A stretch of DNA of 64,000 nt from Streptomyces sp. ISL-11 (GCF_018614525.1 NZ_JAGGOL010000017.1:62001-126000), one strand, 5' to 3'. Positions 1 through 9,562 are shown, numbered from the stretch's first letter. Program-made: numbers and translations. Notes: generated by a model not told the origin, from the sequence alone.

Positions 1-143
1 GCTACGAAATCGTCGAGCCCAAGGAGGGCATCTCCCTCACCGAAGGCCGCCGGGAAGCCGGCTCGCTCGGCGACTTCCAGCCCGCCATCTCCGCAGCCCT
101 GGTCAAGGCCGCTGCCCGACCCGCCCACCCACGAGGACAGTGA
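1..143 (+). CDS. 3' end of a truncated gene upstream of the RiPP operon
   Basis: An open frame (codons from position 3) runs into the window and stops with TGA at 141-143. The visible 46 residues are hydrophilic, contain a short Leu/Ala-rich stretch and end in a Pro/Arg/His tail. No domain can be recognised. The stop lies 7 bases before the methyltransferase start, so it is probably the preceding gene of the same operon. It has no Cys, and its end is not rich in Ser or Thr, which makes it a poor candidate for a thioamidated precursor peptide. Function not assigned. Confidence 0.6.
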   Translation, partial: YEIVEPKEGISLTEGRREAGSLGDFQPAISAALVKAAARPAHPRGQ

Positions 144-150
144 TCACCAG

Positions 151-1365
151 ATGCCGAAACTCACACCTGACACCGTGCTCCACCGGGCACCGTCCTTCAT
201 CGCCGAGGTCGACACCAGCAACGAGACGAAGGTCCACTACGAGAGCCGGATACTCAAGTTCGGCCATGACTCGCTCGCGTTGCTCGATCTCTTCCACACA
301 CCCCGCACGGTTGGACAGGCACTGACCCTCCTCGGACCGCGACTGAAAGGCCCCAGGGCCACCCGCGAGGCGCTGGCGACTGTGGTCTCGCTCCACCAGG
401 CAGGGCTGCTGCGCACCGAACCAGTGGAAGGGTTCAGCAACCAGCCGTTCCCCAAGGGTGGTTACGACGCCGCCTTCGTCCACATCGCCATGCTGGAGGA
501 TCCAGTGCGCAAGACGGCCTTCCAGCAGGCCGTCCGGGAGACGGTCCGTGATGGCGACGTGGTCCTCGACCTGGGCACCGGTTCCGGCATCCTGGCGATC
601 ACCGCAGCCCAGGCTGGAGCCCGCAAGGTCTACGCGGTCGAACCGGCGGGCATGGTCCACCTTGCTCAGCGGATCGCCGAACGCAATGGTGTGGCCGACC
701 GCATCGAGTTCATCCGCGGCTGGTCGCCGCAGCTGGAACTGCCCCAGCGGGCCGATGTCCTGCTGACGGACATCGTCGGCAACGAAGCGCTGGACATGCA
801 GATCTGGGAGACCGTCCAGGACGCCCGGCGCCGACTGCTCAACGACTCGCCGCGCCTGGTCCCCGGCAAGCTGACAGCGTTCGCGACCCTCGCCCGGATC
901 CCGGACGCAGTGCTCGACAAACACCGGGTCACGCATGACCATCTCGCGCGCTGGAAGGAAATGTTCGGCATCGACTTCAGCCCGATGGCGGAGTCCGTGA
1001 GTCGGCGCTCCATCGGCTTCTACGAGCGCCCGGAGACCGTACAGACCTGGGATGTCCTCTCCAAGCCGACCGAGCTGTACCAGGTGGATCTCTACCAGGA
1101 CGTATCAGGCGGGCTGGAGACCCACTGCACTCTCGCAGCAAGCCACACGGGCGAGGCCAACGGCGTCATCGTCCACTTCGAGGCGCAACTCGGCCCGAGC
1201 ACTTCTCTGTCGACAGCGCCCTGGCTCGGCTGCGCCCGCAGCCACTGGTACACCGCCGTCTGGGCGCTCCCCGACGCCATCAAGATCGACCCGGGACAGG
1301 AACTCAACTACTCCTACCGGTACTTCGGCGACGGCACCTCCCACCTCGAATCCGTCAGCGGCTAA
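151..1365 (+). CDS. PqqD-like recognition domain fused to a PRMT-like SAM methyltransferase
   Basis: This 404-residue protein has two parts. Residues about 4-90 resemble a PqqD-type RiPP recognition element: an opening strand region, a central LALLDLFHTPRTVGQAL-like helix segment, and a final helix ending in HQAGLLR. Such domains bind leader peptides. Residues about 137-155 hold the SAM-binding motif VLDLGTGSGILAITAAQAG followed by an acidic YAVEP, which is the arginine-methyltransferase-like Rossmann pattern. The usual PRMT double-Glu loop is not seen; the comparable stretch reads TDIVGNEA, so arginine need not be the target. The ATG follows a GAGGA about 13 bases upstream, and the YcaO gene starts 39 bases downstream. 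I infer peptide-directed methylation of a RiPP precursor. The methyltransferase fold is confident; the recognition domain rests on pattern only. Confidence 0.75.
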   Translation: MPKLTPDTVLHRAPSFIAEVDTSNETKVHYESRILKFGHDSLALLDLFHTPRTVGQALTLLGPRLKGPRATREALATVVSLHQAGLLRTEPVEGFSNQPFPKGGYDAAFVHIAMLEDPVRKTAFQQAVRETVRDGDVVLDLGTGSGILAITAAQAGARKVYAVEPAGMVHLAQRIAERNGVADRIEFIRGWSPQLELPQRADVLLTDIVGNEALDMQIWETVQDARRRLLNDSPRLVPGKLTAFATLARIPDAVLDKHRVTHDHLARWKEMFGIDFSPMAESVSRRSIGFYERPETVQTWDVLSKPTELYQVDLYQDVSGGLETHCTLAASHTGEANGVIVHFEAQLGPSTSLSTAPWLGCARSHWYTAVWALPDAIKIDPGQELNYSYRYFGDGTSHLESVSG

Positions 1366-1404
1366 TAGCGGGCCATCGGACACGACACCCAAGGAGTTTT
1401 TGCG

Positions 1405-2757
1405 TTGAAACTGCGTTCCAGCGTCCCCAAGATCGCCGGCAACGGCCCGCACCGTGAGATCACTGCCGAAGCCACGTACGCGCGCATGGCCCCTCACCTC
1501 AAGCGGATAGGGGTGACCAGGGTCGCCAACATCACCGGTCTCGACCGGGTCGGCATACCCGTCTACAACGCCATCGTCCCGCGGGCGTTCGACATCATCT
1601 CCGTCTACAACGGCAAGGGCGCCACCGAGATTGACGCCAAGACGTCGGCCATCATGGAGGCCGTTGAACGCTTCTCCGCCGCCCTGCCCATGCGGCCGGC
1701 GGCCGTCGCCTCCTACCCCGAGCTGGAGGCGTCCGGACGTCGCGTGCTCGATCCCAGATCGTGCAACTTCGAGCTGCACCACGCCTACACCATCGACACC
1801 CCGATCTCCTGGGTCGAGGGATACGACCTGATGCATGAGCACAGCGTGCTCGTGCCGCAGTTCCTGGCCGGCTACTACATGAGCTACCACGAGGTACCCT
1901 GCTACCCGGTCTCCACAACCAACGGCATCGCCTCCGGCAACTCCCTGGAAGAGGCCATCTGCCACGCCCTGTGCGAACTCGTCGAACGCGACGACTGGAC
2001 GATGGCCGACCTCATCTCCAACCGGCTCGGCAAGCTCGCCGCCGATGCCGAGGACAGTCCGGTCGGGGTCGCCATCCGTGCCTGGGCACAGGAACGCCAC
2101 CCCAGCCTCGACCCGTCGACACTCCCGCCGCGTGCGCAGTTCTTCATGGAGAAGTTCCACAACGCCAACATCGACATCGAGGTCAAGAACATCACCTCGG
2201 CCACCGGCATCCCCAGTTTCCAGGCTGTGGTGTCTGAGTTCGTGGCCGAGTCGTTCTCCCGCTCCCACCACGGGATCGGCACCCACCCGGACGCCGAAGT
2301 CGCGGTCGTCCGTGCCATCAGTGAGGTCGCCCAGTCCCGCGTCGTGGACATCCAGGCCATGCGGGAGGACATCACCGCTCCCGGTCAGCCCGTGGAGAAG
2401 GCCCTCTACCACGTGCGGCGCAGCAACCGCGCAAATCCCGAATCGTGGGCGATCAAGCCGTCGGCCCACCCCGTCCGACTCCAGGAGATCGCGTCGCACC
2501 CCAGCACGGATGTCATGGCCGACGTCCGGCTGCTGCTGCAACGTCTGCGGGCCCGCGGACTCGACCAAGCCATCGTCGTCGACCTCTCCGCGCCCGGCGT
2601 TCCCGCGACAGTCGTGCGGGTCATCGTGCCGGGCATCGAGTCCTGGACGGTCGACCGCAACAAGCTCGGGCCTCGTGCCACGCAGGCGTGGAACAGCACG
2701 CTGGCGACAATCCACTCCGCTCAGCAGCAGCTGAGAACAGCAGGATCCGCACAGTGA
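1405..2757 (+). CDS. YcaO-domain cyclodehydratase/thioamide synthetase
   Basis: This 450-residue YcaO-family enzyme uses ATP to activate peptide backbone amides. Family signatures are the SAIMEAVERF segment (about residues 81-90) and EEAICHALCELVERDDW (about 182-198), whose acidic residues bind ATP and magnesium. The C-terminus lacks the Pro-rich PxPxP ending typical of azoline-forming YcaO proteins. Together with the adjacent TfuA gene this favours backbone thioamide formation, as in thioviridamide-type pathways. The start is a TTG placed 8 bases after a strong AAGGAG (1391-1396). The stop is 14 bases before tfuA. Acting on an unseen precursor is inference. Confidence 0.9.
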   Translation: MKLRSSVPKIAGNGPHREITAEATYARMAPHLKRIGVTRVANITGLDRVGIPVYNAIVPRAFDIISVYNGKGATEIDAKTSAIMEAVERFSAALPMRPAAVASYPELEASGRRVLDPRSCNFELHHAYTIDTPISWVEGYDLMHEHSVLVPQFLAGYYMSYHEVPCYPVSTTNGIASGNSLEEAICHALCELVERDDWTMADLISNRLGKLAADAEDSPVGVAIRAWAQERHPSLDPSTLPPRAQFFMEKFHNANIDIEVKNITSATGIPSFQAVVSEFVAESFSRSHHGIGTHPDAEVAVVRAISEVAQSRVVDIQAMREDITAPGQPVEKALYHVRRSNRANPESWAIKPSAHPVRLQEIASHPSTDVMADVRLLLQRLRARGLDQAIVVDLSAPGVPATVVRVIVPGIESWTVDRNKLGPRATQAWNSTLATIHSAQQQLRTAGSAQ

Positions 2758-2771
2758 CAGGAGAAAACACC

Positions 2772-3464
2772 ATGCGCACGGTCGTGTTCCTCGGGCCCAG
2801 TCTGCCGCATGAGGAAGCGGCGTCGTACCTTCCCGATGCCGAGTTCCTACCACCCATCGAGCGCGGCGACATCGACACCCTCATGTCACAGGATGAGCCG
2901 CCACGACGCATCGGCATCATCGACGGAAAGTTCCTGCAGAGCTTCTCAATCTCCCCCAAGGAGATCCTGAAGGCCATGGACCGCCGCGTCCGGGTCTACG
3001 GCTCCTCCAGCATGGGAGCCCTGCGGGCCGCCGAACTCGATGTCTTCGGCATGACCGGCATCGGCACCGTCTACGACATGTTCGCCTCCGGCACGGTGGA
3101 GGACGACGACGAAGTTGCCATCACCTTCGACAGTGAGTCGCTGCGTCCGGTGTGTGAACCGATGGTCAACATCCGGGTCGCGATCAGCGAAGCGCTGCGC
3201 CGGGACGTCGTGAGCGCGGAGAACGCCGAGATGTTCCTGGCGGCGGCCAAGTCCCTGTACTTCCCGCAGCGCACCAGCGCGGCTGCCCTGCACGAGCTCA
3301 AGGGGACCATGCCCGAGCCCGACCGGCAGCGCCTCGCCGAGTTCCTGCGCTCGCCCGAAGCCCCGAACGCCAAGCGGGAAGACGCCATCGCGCTACTCAC
3401 CACCATGCAAAAGGACACCGAGCCCGCCGGGAAGAACGCTTTCGCCGCGGAGGTGGCTGTTTGA
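2772..3464 (+). CDS. TfuA-like protein, YcaO partner
   Basis: This 230-residue protein begins RTVVFLGPSLP and carries IIDGKF and SSMGALRAAEL segments, all typical of TfuA-family proteins. In characterised systems TfuA works with YcaO to install thioamides, apparently by supplying sulfur. The ATG follows an AGGAG at about 2758-2762, and the stop overlaps the next start in TGATG, so translation is probably coupled to the dioxygenase. Length is normal for the family. The YcaO-TfuA order strongly suggests a thioamidated peptide product. Confidence 0.9.
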   Translation: MRTVVFLGPSLPHEEAASYLPDAEFLPPIERGDIDTLMSQDEPPRRIGIIDGKFLQSFSISPKEILKAMDRRVRVYGSSSMGALRAAELDVFGMTGIGTVYDMFASGTVEDDDEVAITFDSESLRPVCEPMVNIRVAISEALRRDVVSAENAEMFLAAAKSLYFPQRTSAAALHELKGTMPEPDRQRLAEFLRSPEAPNAKREDAIALLTTMQKDTEPAGKNAFAAEVAV

Positions 3465-4324
3465 TGACCGCGGTCGCCACAGACCTAGCCAAGAGGTTCC
3501 GCGCGGATGGATACGCCTTCCCCGTGGACGCCCTCACCCCGGCCGAAGCCGATCAGGCAGTGGACGACTGCCGCATGTATCTGCAGACTGTCAGCGCCGT
3601 GGGCGGCGCGCTGGCACGGTACGCCGCCTTCCCGAAGATCCACCTGGTGTCGATGTGGGCGGACCGTATCGTTCACCATCCCGCGATCGTCGACGCGGTC
3701 GAAACCCTGCTTGGCCCGGACCTGCTGGTGTGGTCCACCAACCTCTTTATCAGGCCGGCGCACAGTGGCAGTTCACTCGCCTGGCATCAGGACGCCGTCT
3801 ATCTGGGGCTGAACGGATTCCAGCAGCACGCGGTGCGTGTCTGGGTCGCGCTCACCGACACCACAGTCGCCAACGGCACGATGCGCTACGCGCGAGGCTC
3901 ACATCTGCAGGGCACACTCCCGCACCGGTTCAGCAGCTCCAGCCTCGAAGACATCATGCGCGGCGAGGAGATCTCCGTCGAGATCGACGAGGCGATCGCC
4001 GTCGACGTCACGCTCAAAGCCGGCCAGTGCAGCCTGCACCACCTGGCGATGGCCCATTGCTCAGGTCCCAATGACACGGCCAACGGACGCTTCAACCTGG
4101 CGATCGATTACATCACCCCGCAAGTCGTCCCCACCGCGGGAGAGGACAGCGCGCTCCTCGTCCGCGGTGAAAGCAGTGGCGCCTTCCTCCCCGAGACCAG
4201 GCCCGTGTCGGACTTCGATGGCGCCGCGCTGCAGCAGTTCTACGCCGCCGCAGCCCGCCGCCAGAAGCGGATCGACCAGACGATTCTGAACCGTGGCACC
4301 GCCCAGAACCGGCACCGGACATGA
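3464..4324 (+). CDS. PhyH-family Fe(II)/2-oxoglutarate dioxygenase
   Basis: This 286-residue phytanoyl-CoA-dioxygenase-like protein probably hydroxylates a side chain of the modified peptide. The metal triad is visible: His108 and Asp110 in WHQDAVYL, and His198 in LAMAHCSG. Arg209 in NGRFNLAIDYI is positioned to bind 2-oxoglutarate. I chose the ATG at 3464, which overlaps the tfuA stop, over the TTG at 3461. The stop overlaps the peptidase start as ATGA. Family is clear from the motifs; the substrate is inferred from the operon. Confidence 0.85.
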   Translation: MTAVATDLAKRFRADGYAFPVDALTPAEADQAVDDCRMYLQTVSAVGGALARYAAFPKIHLVSMWADRIVHHPAIVDAVETLLGPDLLVWSTNLFIRPAHSGSSLAWHQDAVYLGLNGFQQHAVRVWVALTDTTVANGTMRYARGSHLQGTLPHRFSSSSLEDIMRGEEISVEIDEAIAVDVTLKAGQCSLHHLAMAHCSGPNDTANGRFNLAIDYITPQVVPTAGEDSALLVRGESSGAFLPETRPVSDFDGAALQQFYAAAARRQKRIDQTILNRGTAQNRHRT

Positions 4325-5148
4325 CTGGCGGAGCGACAGGGCAGGACACCCCGCCGAACACCATGACCGCCGACGCCGCCTATCTCTCCCGGGTCCAGCC
4401 CCCCTGGTGGAGCAGTGGCCGGACACCGGAGCGCATGGACCTGTCCAGCTGGATGCCGCCCGTGATCAACCAGGGCCAGGTTCCGCTGTGCACCGCCGCA
4501 GTCACCACAGCCATAGCCGGCTACTACGCCCGCCGGGCCGAGCGCGTGGAGTTCACCGGCTCGGTCTTGTTCAACTACCGTCTCTCCCGCGTACTCGCGG
4601 GATCCGCGGACCGCAAAGGCTCGCGGCTGGAACACAGCTTCCGGTCGTGGGCGGAATCCGGCCTGTGCGAGGAAGCGGCCTGGCCCTACGATCAGCACGG
4701 CCTGACCAGAGTGGATCGAGACCCACCCGAGCACTGCCGTGCCACCGCCCGGCGCACTCGCCCCGTAGTACGGCGGCTGTCCGCCCCCGACGGCCCGGGT
4801 GCGCTGGATTTGGCCCGCCGCGCGATTGCCCTGGGGATCCCGGTGAGCGTGGAGATCCGGCTCTGCCCCTCGATCTCCATGTCCTTGGTCAACGGCGGTG
4901 TCATCCCCGTACAAATGACGACTGAGCAGTCCGTGGGGCCACATGTCGTCCTCCTGACAGGCTACGACGACCACGTCGACATCGCTCCGTACGACCGAGG
5001 TACGGGACCAGGCGCATTCCAGGTTCGCAACAGCTGGGGGACCGCGTGGGGCGACAAAGGCTACGGTCTCCTGCCCTATGCATTCCTCGAACACCAACTG
5101 ACCGGCGAGCACTGGATTGTCGTGGAACAGGACTGGGTGAACCCGTGA
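4321..5148 (+). CDS. Papain-like (C1 family) cysteine peptidase
   Basis: This 275-residue protein has the complete papain active site: Gln in NQGQVPLCTAAV with nucleophile Cys57, His208 in GPHVVLLTGYD, and Asn237 in RNSWGTAWGDKGYG. Ahead of the catalytic Gln there are only about 50 residues, too few for the usual inhibitory propeptide, and no signal peptide is evident, so it is probably made active in the cytoplasm. As the last overlapping gene of the operon it is a good candidate for leader removal or core trimming. C1 peptidases are not the usual RiPP leader peptidases. The fold is confident, the role inferred. Confidence 0.85.
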   Translation: MTGGATGQDTPPNTMTADAAYLSRVQPPWWSSGRTPERMDLSSWMPPVINQGQVPLCTAAVTTAIAGYYARRAERVEFTGSVLFNYRLSRVLAGSADRKGSRLEHSFRSWAESGLCEEAAWPYDQHGLTRVDRDPPEHCRATARRTRPVVRRLSAPDGPGALDLARRAIALGIPVSVEIRLCPSISMSLVNGGVIPVQMTTEQSVGPHVVLLTGYDDHVDIAPYDRGTGPGAFQVRNSWGTAWGDKGYGLLPYAFLEHQLTGEHWIVVEQDWVNP

Positions 5149-5181
5149 CGGTTACCGGCGTGGCACGGCCATCTCTCTGCC

Positions 5182-5310
5182 ATGCACCTTCCGCACCCTG
5201 ATTCATGCGAACGAATGTGGCCAGCAACATACCTACCTCCACTTCCTCATGAAGGGGTGCCTGCCATGATTGCCAGGACACCGAGCACCCGCGCAAGGAC
5301 AGGTGAGTAA
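5182..5310 (+). CDS. Small ORF of 42 residues (doubtful)
   Basis: ATG at 5182 to TAA at 5308-5310 gives a 42-residue peptide rich in Pro, with one Cys near the N-terminus and an Arg/Thr-rich end. It lies between the peptidase and the membrane protein, and its 3' end overlaps the membrane gene's ribosome-binding site. I see no ribosome-binding site before its own ATG. It was checked because the operon needs a precursor peptide. It lacks a clear leader and a Ser/Thr/Cys-rich core, so it may not be translated at all. Confidence 0.15.
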   Translation: MHLPHPDSCERMWPATYLPPLPHEGVPAMIARTPSTRARTGE

Positions 5311-5312
5311 CG

Positions 5313-6149
5313 TTGAGGAAGTTCTTGGCAACCGCTGCCCGATGGGCGGCACCCACCGTGGTCCTCGCCCAGGTCTGTCTCGTATGGACCGGCGTGTTCA
5401 GCCTAGGCGAAGCTGTTGCAGTGGGACTACTTCTCGAACTCCTGCTGGCCGGCATCGTCATCACTGAAATCACCCTGGCCAGGCGGGCCTTCCGCGCCTC
5501 CAGGAGCCAGGGGGCCGACGGGCAAGAGGCCCTCAACCAGGCACTGTCCGCAGTGTTACCCGCACCCGTCGCCAAAGCGATGGGGATGGAGTTCGGACTC
5601 TTCCGTGCCCTTTGGTGCTGGATCCGCCGGAAGCCGGACGCGCCTGAAGGACACCAGATCCTGAGCTATGGATCCGAAATCAAGCCAATTATGTGGGTGA
5701 TGGTCTTCCTTGTTCCACTGGAGATCCTCGCCGTCGAACTACTGATCCCTTGGACGGTGGCGCGTATCGTCCTGCTAGTACTCTCCGTGTACGGAACGGT
5801 ATGGGTTCTCGGGTTCATCGCGGCTCTCTCCATCCGCCCTCACACGGTCGGCGACGGAAAAATTGTCCTGCGCTTCGCTCACTTCACTCAGATCACCATT
5901 CCGCTAGAAATCGTCGAATCGGTTCGCTCGTCCCGGCACAGCGGATACCGCAGGGCGGTCAACATCAGCGATGGGGTGCTGGCGATGCCGATCGGTGACT
6001 CCACCACCCTCAGCATCAAGCTGCGCGAGCCTTACTCGGTGGCGCCCAAGCCCGGCAAACCGACGCAGGAGGTGCGAGAGGTTCGCTTCGCTGCGGACAA
6101 CACCCGCGAAGCCATCCGCGTACTCACAGCGAACATCTCCGGGACCTGA
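5313..6149 (+). CDS. Membrane protein of unknown function
   Basis: This 278-residue protein starts at a TTG just after GGTGAG. Hydrophobic stretches at about residues 10-30, 32-52, 125-145 and 150-170 suggest four membrane helices. A soluble C-terminal part (about 175-278) has alternating strands and could be a bacterial PH-like domain, but I cannot confirm that. Base composition is visibly less GC-rich than the chromosome further right, as for the RiPP genes. It is 164 bases from the peptidase and may or may not belong to that operon; export or immunity are possible but unsupported. Confidence 0.6.
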   Translation: MRKFLATAARWAAPTVVLAQVCLVWTGVFSLGEAVAVGLLLELLLAGIVITEITLARRAFRASRSQGADGQEALNQALSAVLPAPVAKAMGMEFGLFRALWCWIRRKPDAPEGHQILSYGSEIKPIMWVMVFLVPLEILAVELLIPWTVARIVLLVLSVYGTVWVLGFIAALSIRPHTVGDGKIVLRFAHFTQITIPLEIVESVRSSRHSGYRRAVNISDGVLAMPIGDSTTLSIKLREPYSVAPKPGKPTQEVREVRFAADNTREAIRVLTANISGT

Positions 6150-6174
6150 TCCGATGCGGAGTCGCTGACACGGC

Positions 6175-6424
6175 TCACATGCGCTGCCCAGCGTCAGCGG
6201 ACACCGCTTCGGTGGCGATCTTGATGGCGCCTGCCACGATCAGCGGCTCGCGCCACGTCCTGTACCCCTCCGGCGCCCGGAACTGGTCCCAGGCCCGACG
6301 AACTACGTCGTCGGTGTCCGGGAGCGCTGCGGGTCGTACCGACGAGCAGGCGCCCTGGAGTGCGCGGTAGAGCGCATCGAAGACATCCAACGCACCGGCG
6401 CCATCCTCGTCCCGGTCGTCCAGG
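6175..6424 (-). pseudogene. C-terminal fragment of an unidentified protein fused to the aceA break
   Basis: Reading leftward from about 6424, a frame different from that of aceA encodes roughly 83 residues with helical, soluble character ([34 protein letters not shown]), ending at a TGA at 6175-6177. It has no start of its own matching a complete gene and begins exactly where isocitrate lyase similarity stops. I take it as the 3' remnant of another gene brought in by the rearrangement. Origin not recognised. Confidence 0.55.
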
Positions 6425-7000
<576 letters not shown>

Positions 7001-7291
7001 GACCGTCTCCCGGCGTCGTGCCGAACCGCGGACGGGCCGTCGCCGTCCCACGTCGGACTTCTGTCAAGGGTGCGAAGGGAGGTGATCCCCTCGCCGGTGC
7101 GTGGCCCGTGGTGCCCTCACCGCCGTGTCCACCAGAGTGAGTTGCGGCGTTCCGGCGGGCCGTGCCACGACTCTGGCAGTGGCACCGAGTGCCATCAACC
7201 GTGGCTGGATGCCAACTTCTGCGAATCTTCTCCGCCCGGTCCGCCAACTCTGCCAATGCCGTGAGGGGGTGGGCCCGGCTACGCTGTGCCG

Positions 7292-8207
7292 GTGAGCAAG
7301 ACATACGCGGGAGCGCGGCTGCGGCGCCTGCGCGAGGAGCGGCGGCTCGGCCAGGCCGAGCTGGCCCGGATGCTCGCGATCTCGCCCAGCTACCTCAACC
7401 AGATGGAGCACGACTCCCGGCCGCTGACCGTGCCCGTACTGCTGCGGCTGACCGAGGCGTTCGGCGTCGACCCCGGCTTCTTCTCCGAGCGCGACACCAG
7501 CCGGGTCCTCGCGGACCTGCGGGAAGCCCTCGCCGACGAGCTCGGCGCCGCCCGCGTCTCGCCCTCCGACCTCTCGGAGCTCGTCTCCCGGCTGCCCGCC
7601 GTCGCGGCGGTCCTGCTCGACCTCGGCCGGCGCAATCAGGCCCTGACCGAGCGCCTCGCCGAGGCCACCGAGGGCCGGGACACCGGCGACCCGGCCCTGC
7701 CGCGCTCACCGCACGAGGAGATCCGCGAGTTCTTCTACCGCCGCCGCAACTACCTCCACGACACCGACACGGCCGCCGAGGAACTGGCCGGCGAGCTGGG
7801 CATCCGCCCCGGCGAAGTGCTCGGCATCCTCACCGCCCGGCTCTCCGAACGCCACGGCGTGCGCGTCGCCGCGTGCGCCGACCGGCTGCACCACTACGAC
7901 CCGGACGGCCGGGTCGTCGCCCCAGCCGCCCCGGTGGCGGAACGCCTGCCGGCCCGGGCGCAGCCGGGGAGACAGGCACACCATCGGGCTCGGCTGCGAG
8001 GTCCGGCACGCCTCCCGGCTCGTCTACTCCGACGGACTCGACCTCGGCAACGACCGCGCGGCCACCCCGATCGGCATGGGTTGCCGGATCTGCGAGCGCC
8101 TGGACTGCCCCCAGCGGGCGGTGCCGCCGCTGGGACGTGCCCTGGACATCGACGAGAACAGCGGGACATTCGTGCCGTATCCGGTGCTCGGCCACACGCC
8201 CCGCTGA
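7292..8207 (+). pseudogene. XRE-family short-chain acyl regulator (RamB-like), internally deleted
   Basis: The intact 5' part (GTG at 7292) encodes a helix-turn-helix ([30 protein letters not shown]) and the following domain up to HYDPDGRVV. The 3' part (about 7983-8207) reads in another frame as the family's conserved C-terminus, with GMGCRICERLDCPQRA and a stop at 8205-8207. About 200 central residues expected in this ~470-residue family are absent. Between the two parts, the minus strand spells CLSPRLRPGRQAF, which matches what should follow GRVV on the plus strand, so a small segment appears inverted. In actinobacteria this regulator usually sits divergent to aceA, as here. Confidence 0.8.
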
Positions 8208-8223
8208 GCGGCGTGGCTCAGCG
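8202..8223. terminator. Bidirectional hairpin between convergent genes
   Basis: CGCTGAGC (8202-8209) pairs perfectly with GCTCAGCG (8216-8223) across a 6-base loop. The hairpin spans both stop codons of the convergent regulator and P450 pseudogenes, so it probably terminated both. Confidence 0.6.
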
Positions 8224-9562
8224 CGCGAACACATCCATGGGCAGCCGCTCCGGTGTCAGCACGGCCCGGCGCGACGGCCGGACGACCACCCCCGGAGCGG
8301 GCCGCAGCCGCCAGCGGCCGACCAGGGTGGCGAGGGCCATGGTGGCCTCCGTCAGGGCGAACGCCTCCCCGACGCACCGGTGGGGGCCCAGGCCGAACGG
8401 CGCGTACGCACGGTGCGCGTCGCCGCCTTCCGCCCAGCGGTCGGGTGGAAGCGGTCGGGCTCGGGGAACAGATCGGCACGGCGGTGCACGACGTACGGGC
8501 TGAAGATCACCGTGCTGCCCACCGGGAGGCGCCGGCCCGCCGCCTCCGTCACCCGGGTGGTGTGCCGGGGAATCAGCCACGCCGGCGGGTAGAGCCGCAG
8601 CGCCTCGGTGACGACCCGGGCGGTCAAGGGCAGGCGCGGCAGGTCCTCCTGGGCGGCGACCCGGCCCGCCAGGACCGCGCGCGCCTCGGCGTGCAGCCGT
8701 TGCTCGGTCCCGGGGCGGCGGGAGAGGAGGTGGCAGGACCAGGCGAGCGCGGCGGCGGTGGTCTCGGAAGCGGCGAGGACCAGCGAGGTGGACTGGTCGT
8801 GGAGGTGCGGATCGGTCACCGGCGAGCCGTCGGCCGTACGGGCGGAGAGCAGGTGGGACAGCACGTTCGCGCCGGTGCCGCCGGTGCGCGCCCGGGCCCG
8901 GTGCGTGTCGATGAGCCGCGTGGTGTGCGCCCGCCACCGGTCGACGGCGCGGCCGTAGCGGCGGTTGCCGGGGGTGGGCAGGCCGGCCGCCCAGGGCAGG
9001 AGCGCCTGCCGGTAGATGCCCTTGAGGAAGACGTCCAGCGACTGGTGCAGCTCCCGCATGGCGGCGGGCGCGAGCTCGGAGTCGAACAGGGCACGTACCG
9101 CGGTCCGGGTGGACAGCGCGAACAGCTCGTCGGCCAGGTCCACCCGGCCGCCGTGCCGCCAGCCGTCCAGGCGATCGTCTCGCGCATCACGGTGGCGTAG
9201 CGGGCCAGGTGGTCCGGGCCGAAGGCGGGCCGCAGCAGGCGGCGCTGCGCACGGTGCTCGGCCTGCGGACAGGTCGCCAGACCGTTGCCCATGGCGCGCC
9301 GCGACCGGTCGTACGAGGGGCCGACCCGGTCGTAGGTCCGGTCGTCGGTGAGGACCTCGCGCACGAGGGAGGGATGGCAGAGCACGAACACCGGCCGGTG
9401 GCCCAGCCGGATCTCCACCAGGTCGCCGTGGCGCGGCAGACCTCGCAGGAAGGCCAGCGGCGCGCGGCACAGCGCCGGCAGATGCCCCGCCAGGGGCCAG
9501 GCGCCCGGCGCCCGTCCGGCCCGCAGGGCGTCCGGGGGTGCCGTGTCGGGGTCGGTCGCCAT
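8218..9562 (-). pseudogene. Cytochrome P450 with two frameshifts
   Basis: Three frames are needed to read this P450. The N-terminal part starts at ATG 9562 (residues resembling WPLAGHLPAL, TYDRVGPSYDRSRRAMGNGL). A one-base loss near 9165 shifts to the middle part, which carries the I-helix LAASETTAAALAW and EALRLYPPAW. A second one-base loss near 8425 shifts to the heme loop FGLGPHRCVGEAF. Together they would make about 448 residues, a normal P450 length; the ASETTA helix recalls pentalenene-oxidase-type enzymes. Either the gene is dead or the assembly has two single-base errors. Confidence 0.8.

Noticed and set aside
5205-5252. 15-residue ORF with a Ser/Thr-rich end as a RiPP precursor
   Set aside because: Too short for leader plus core and no ribosome-binding site.
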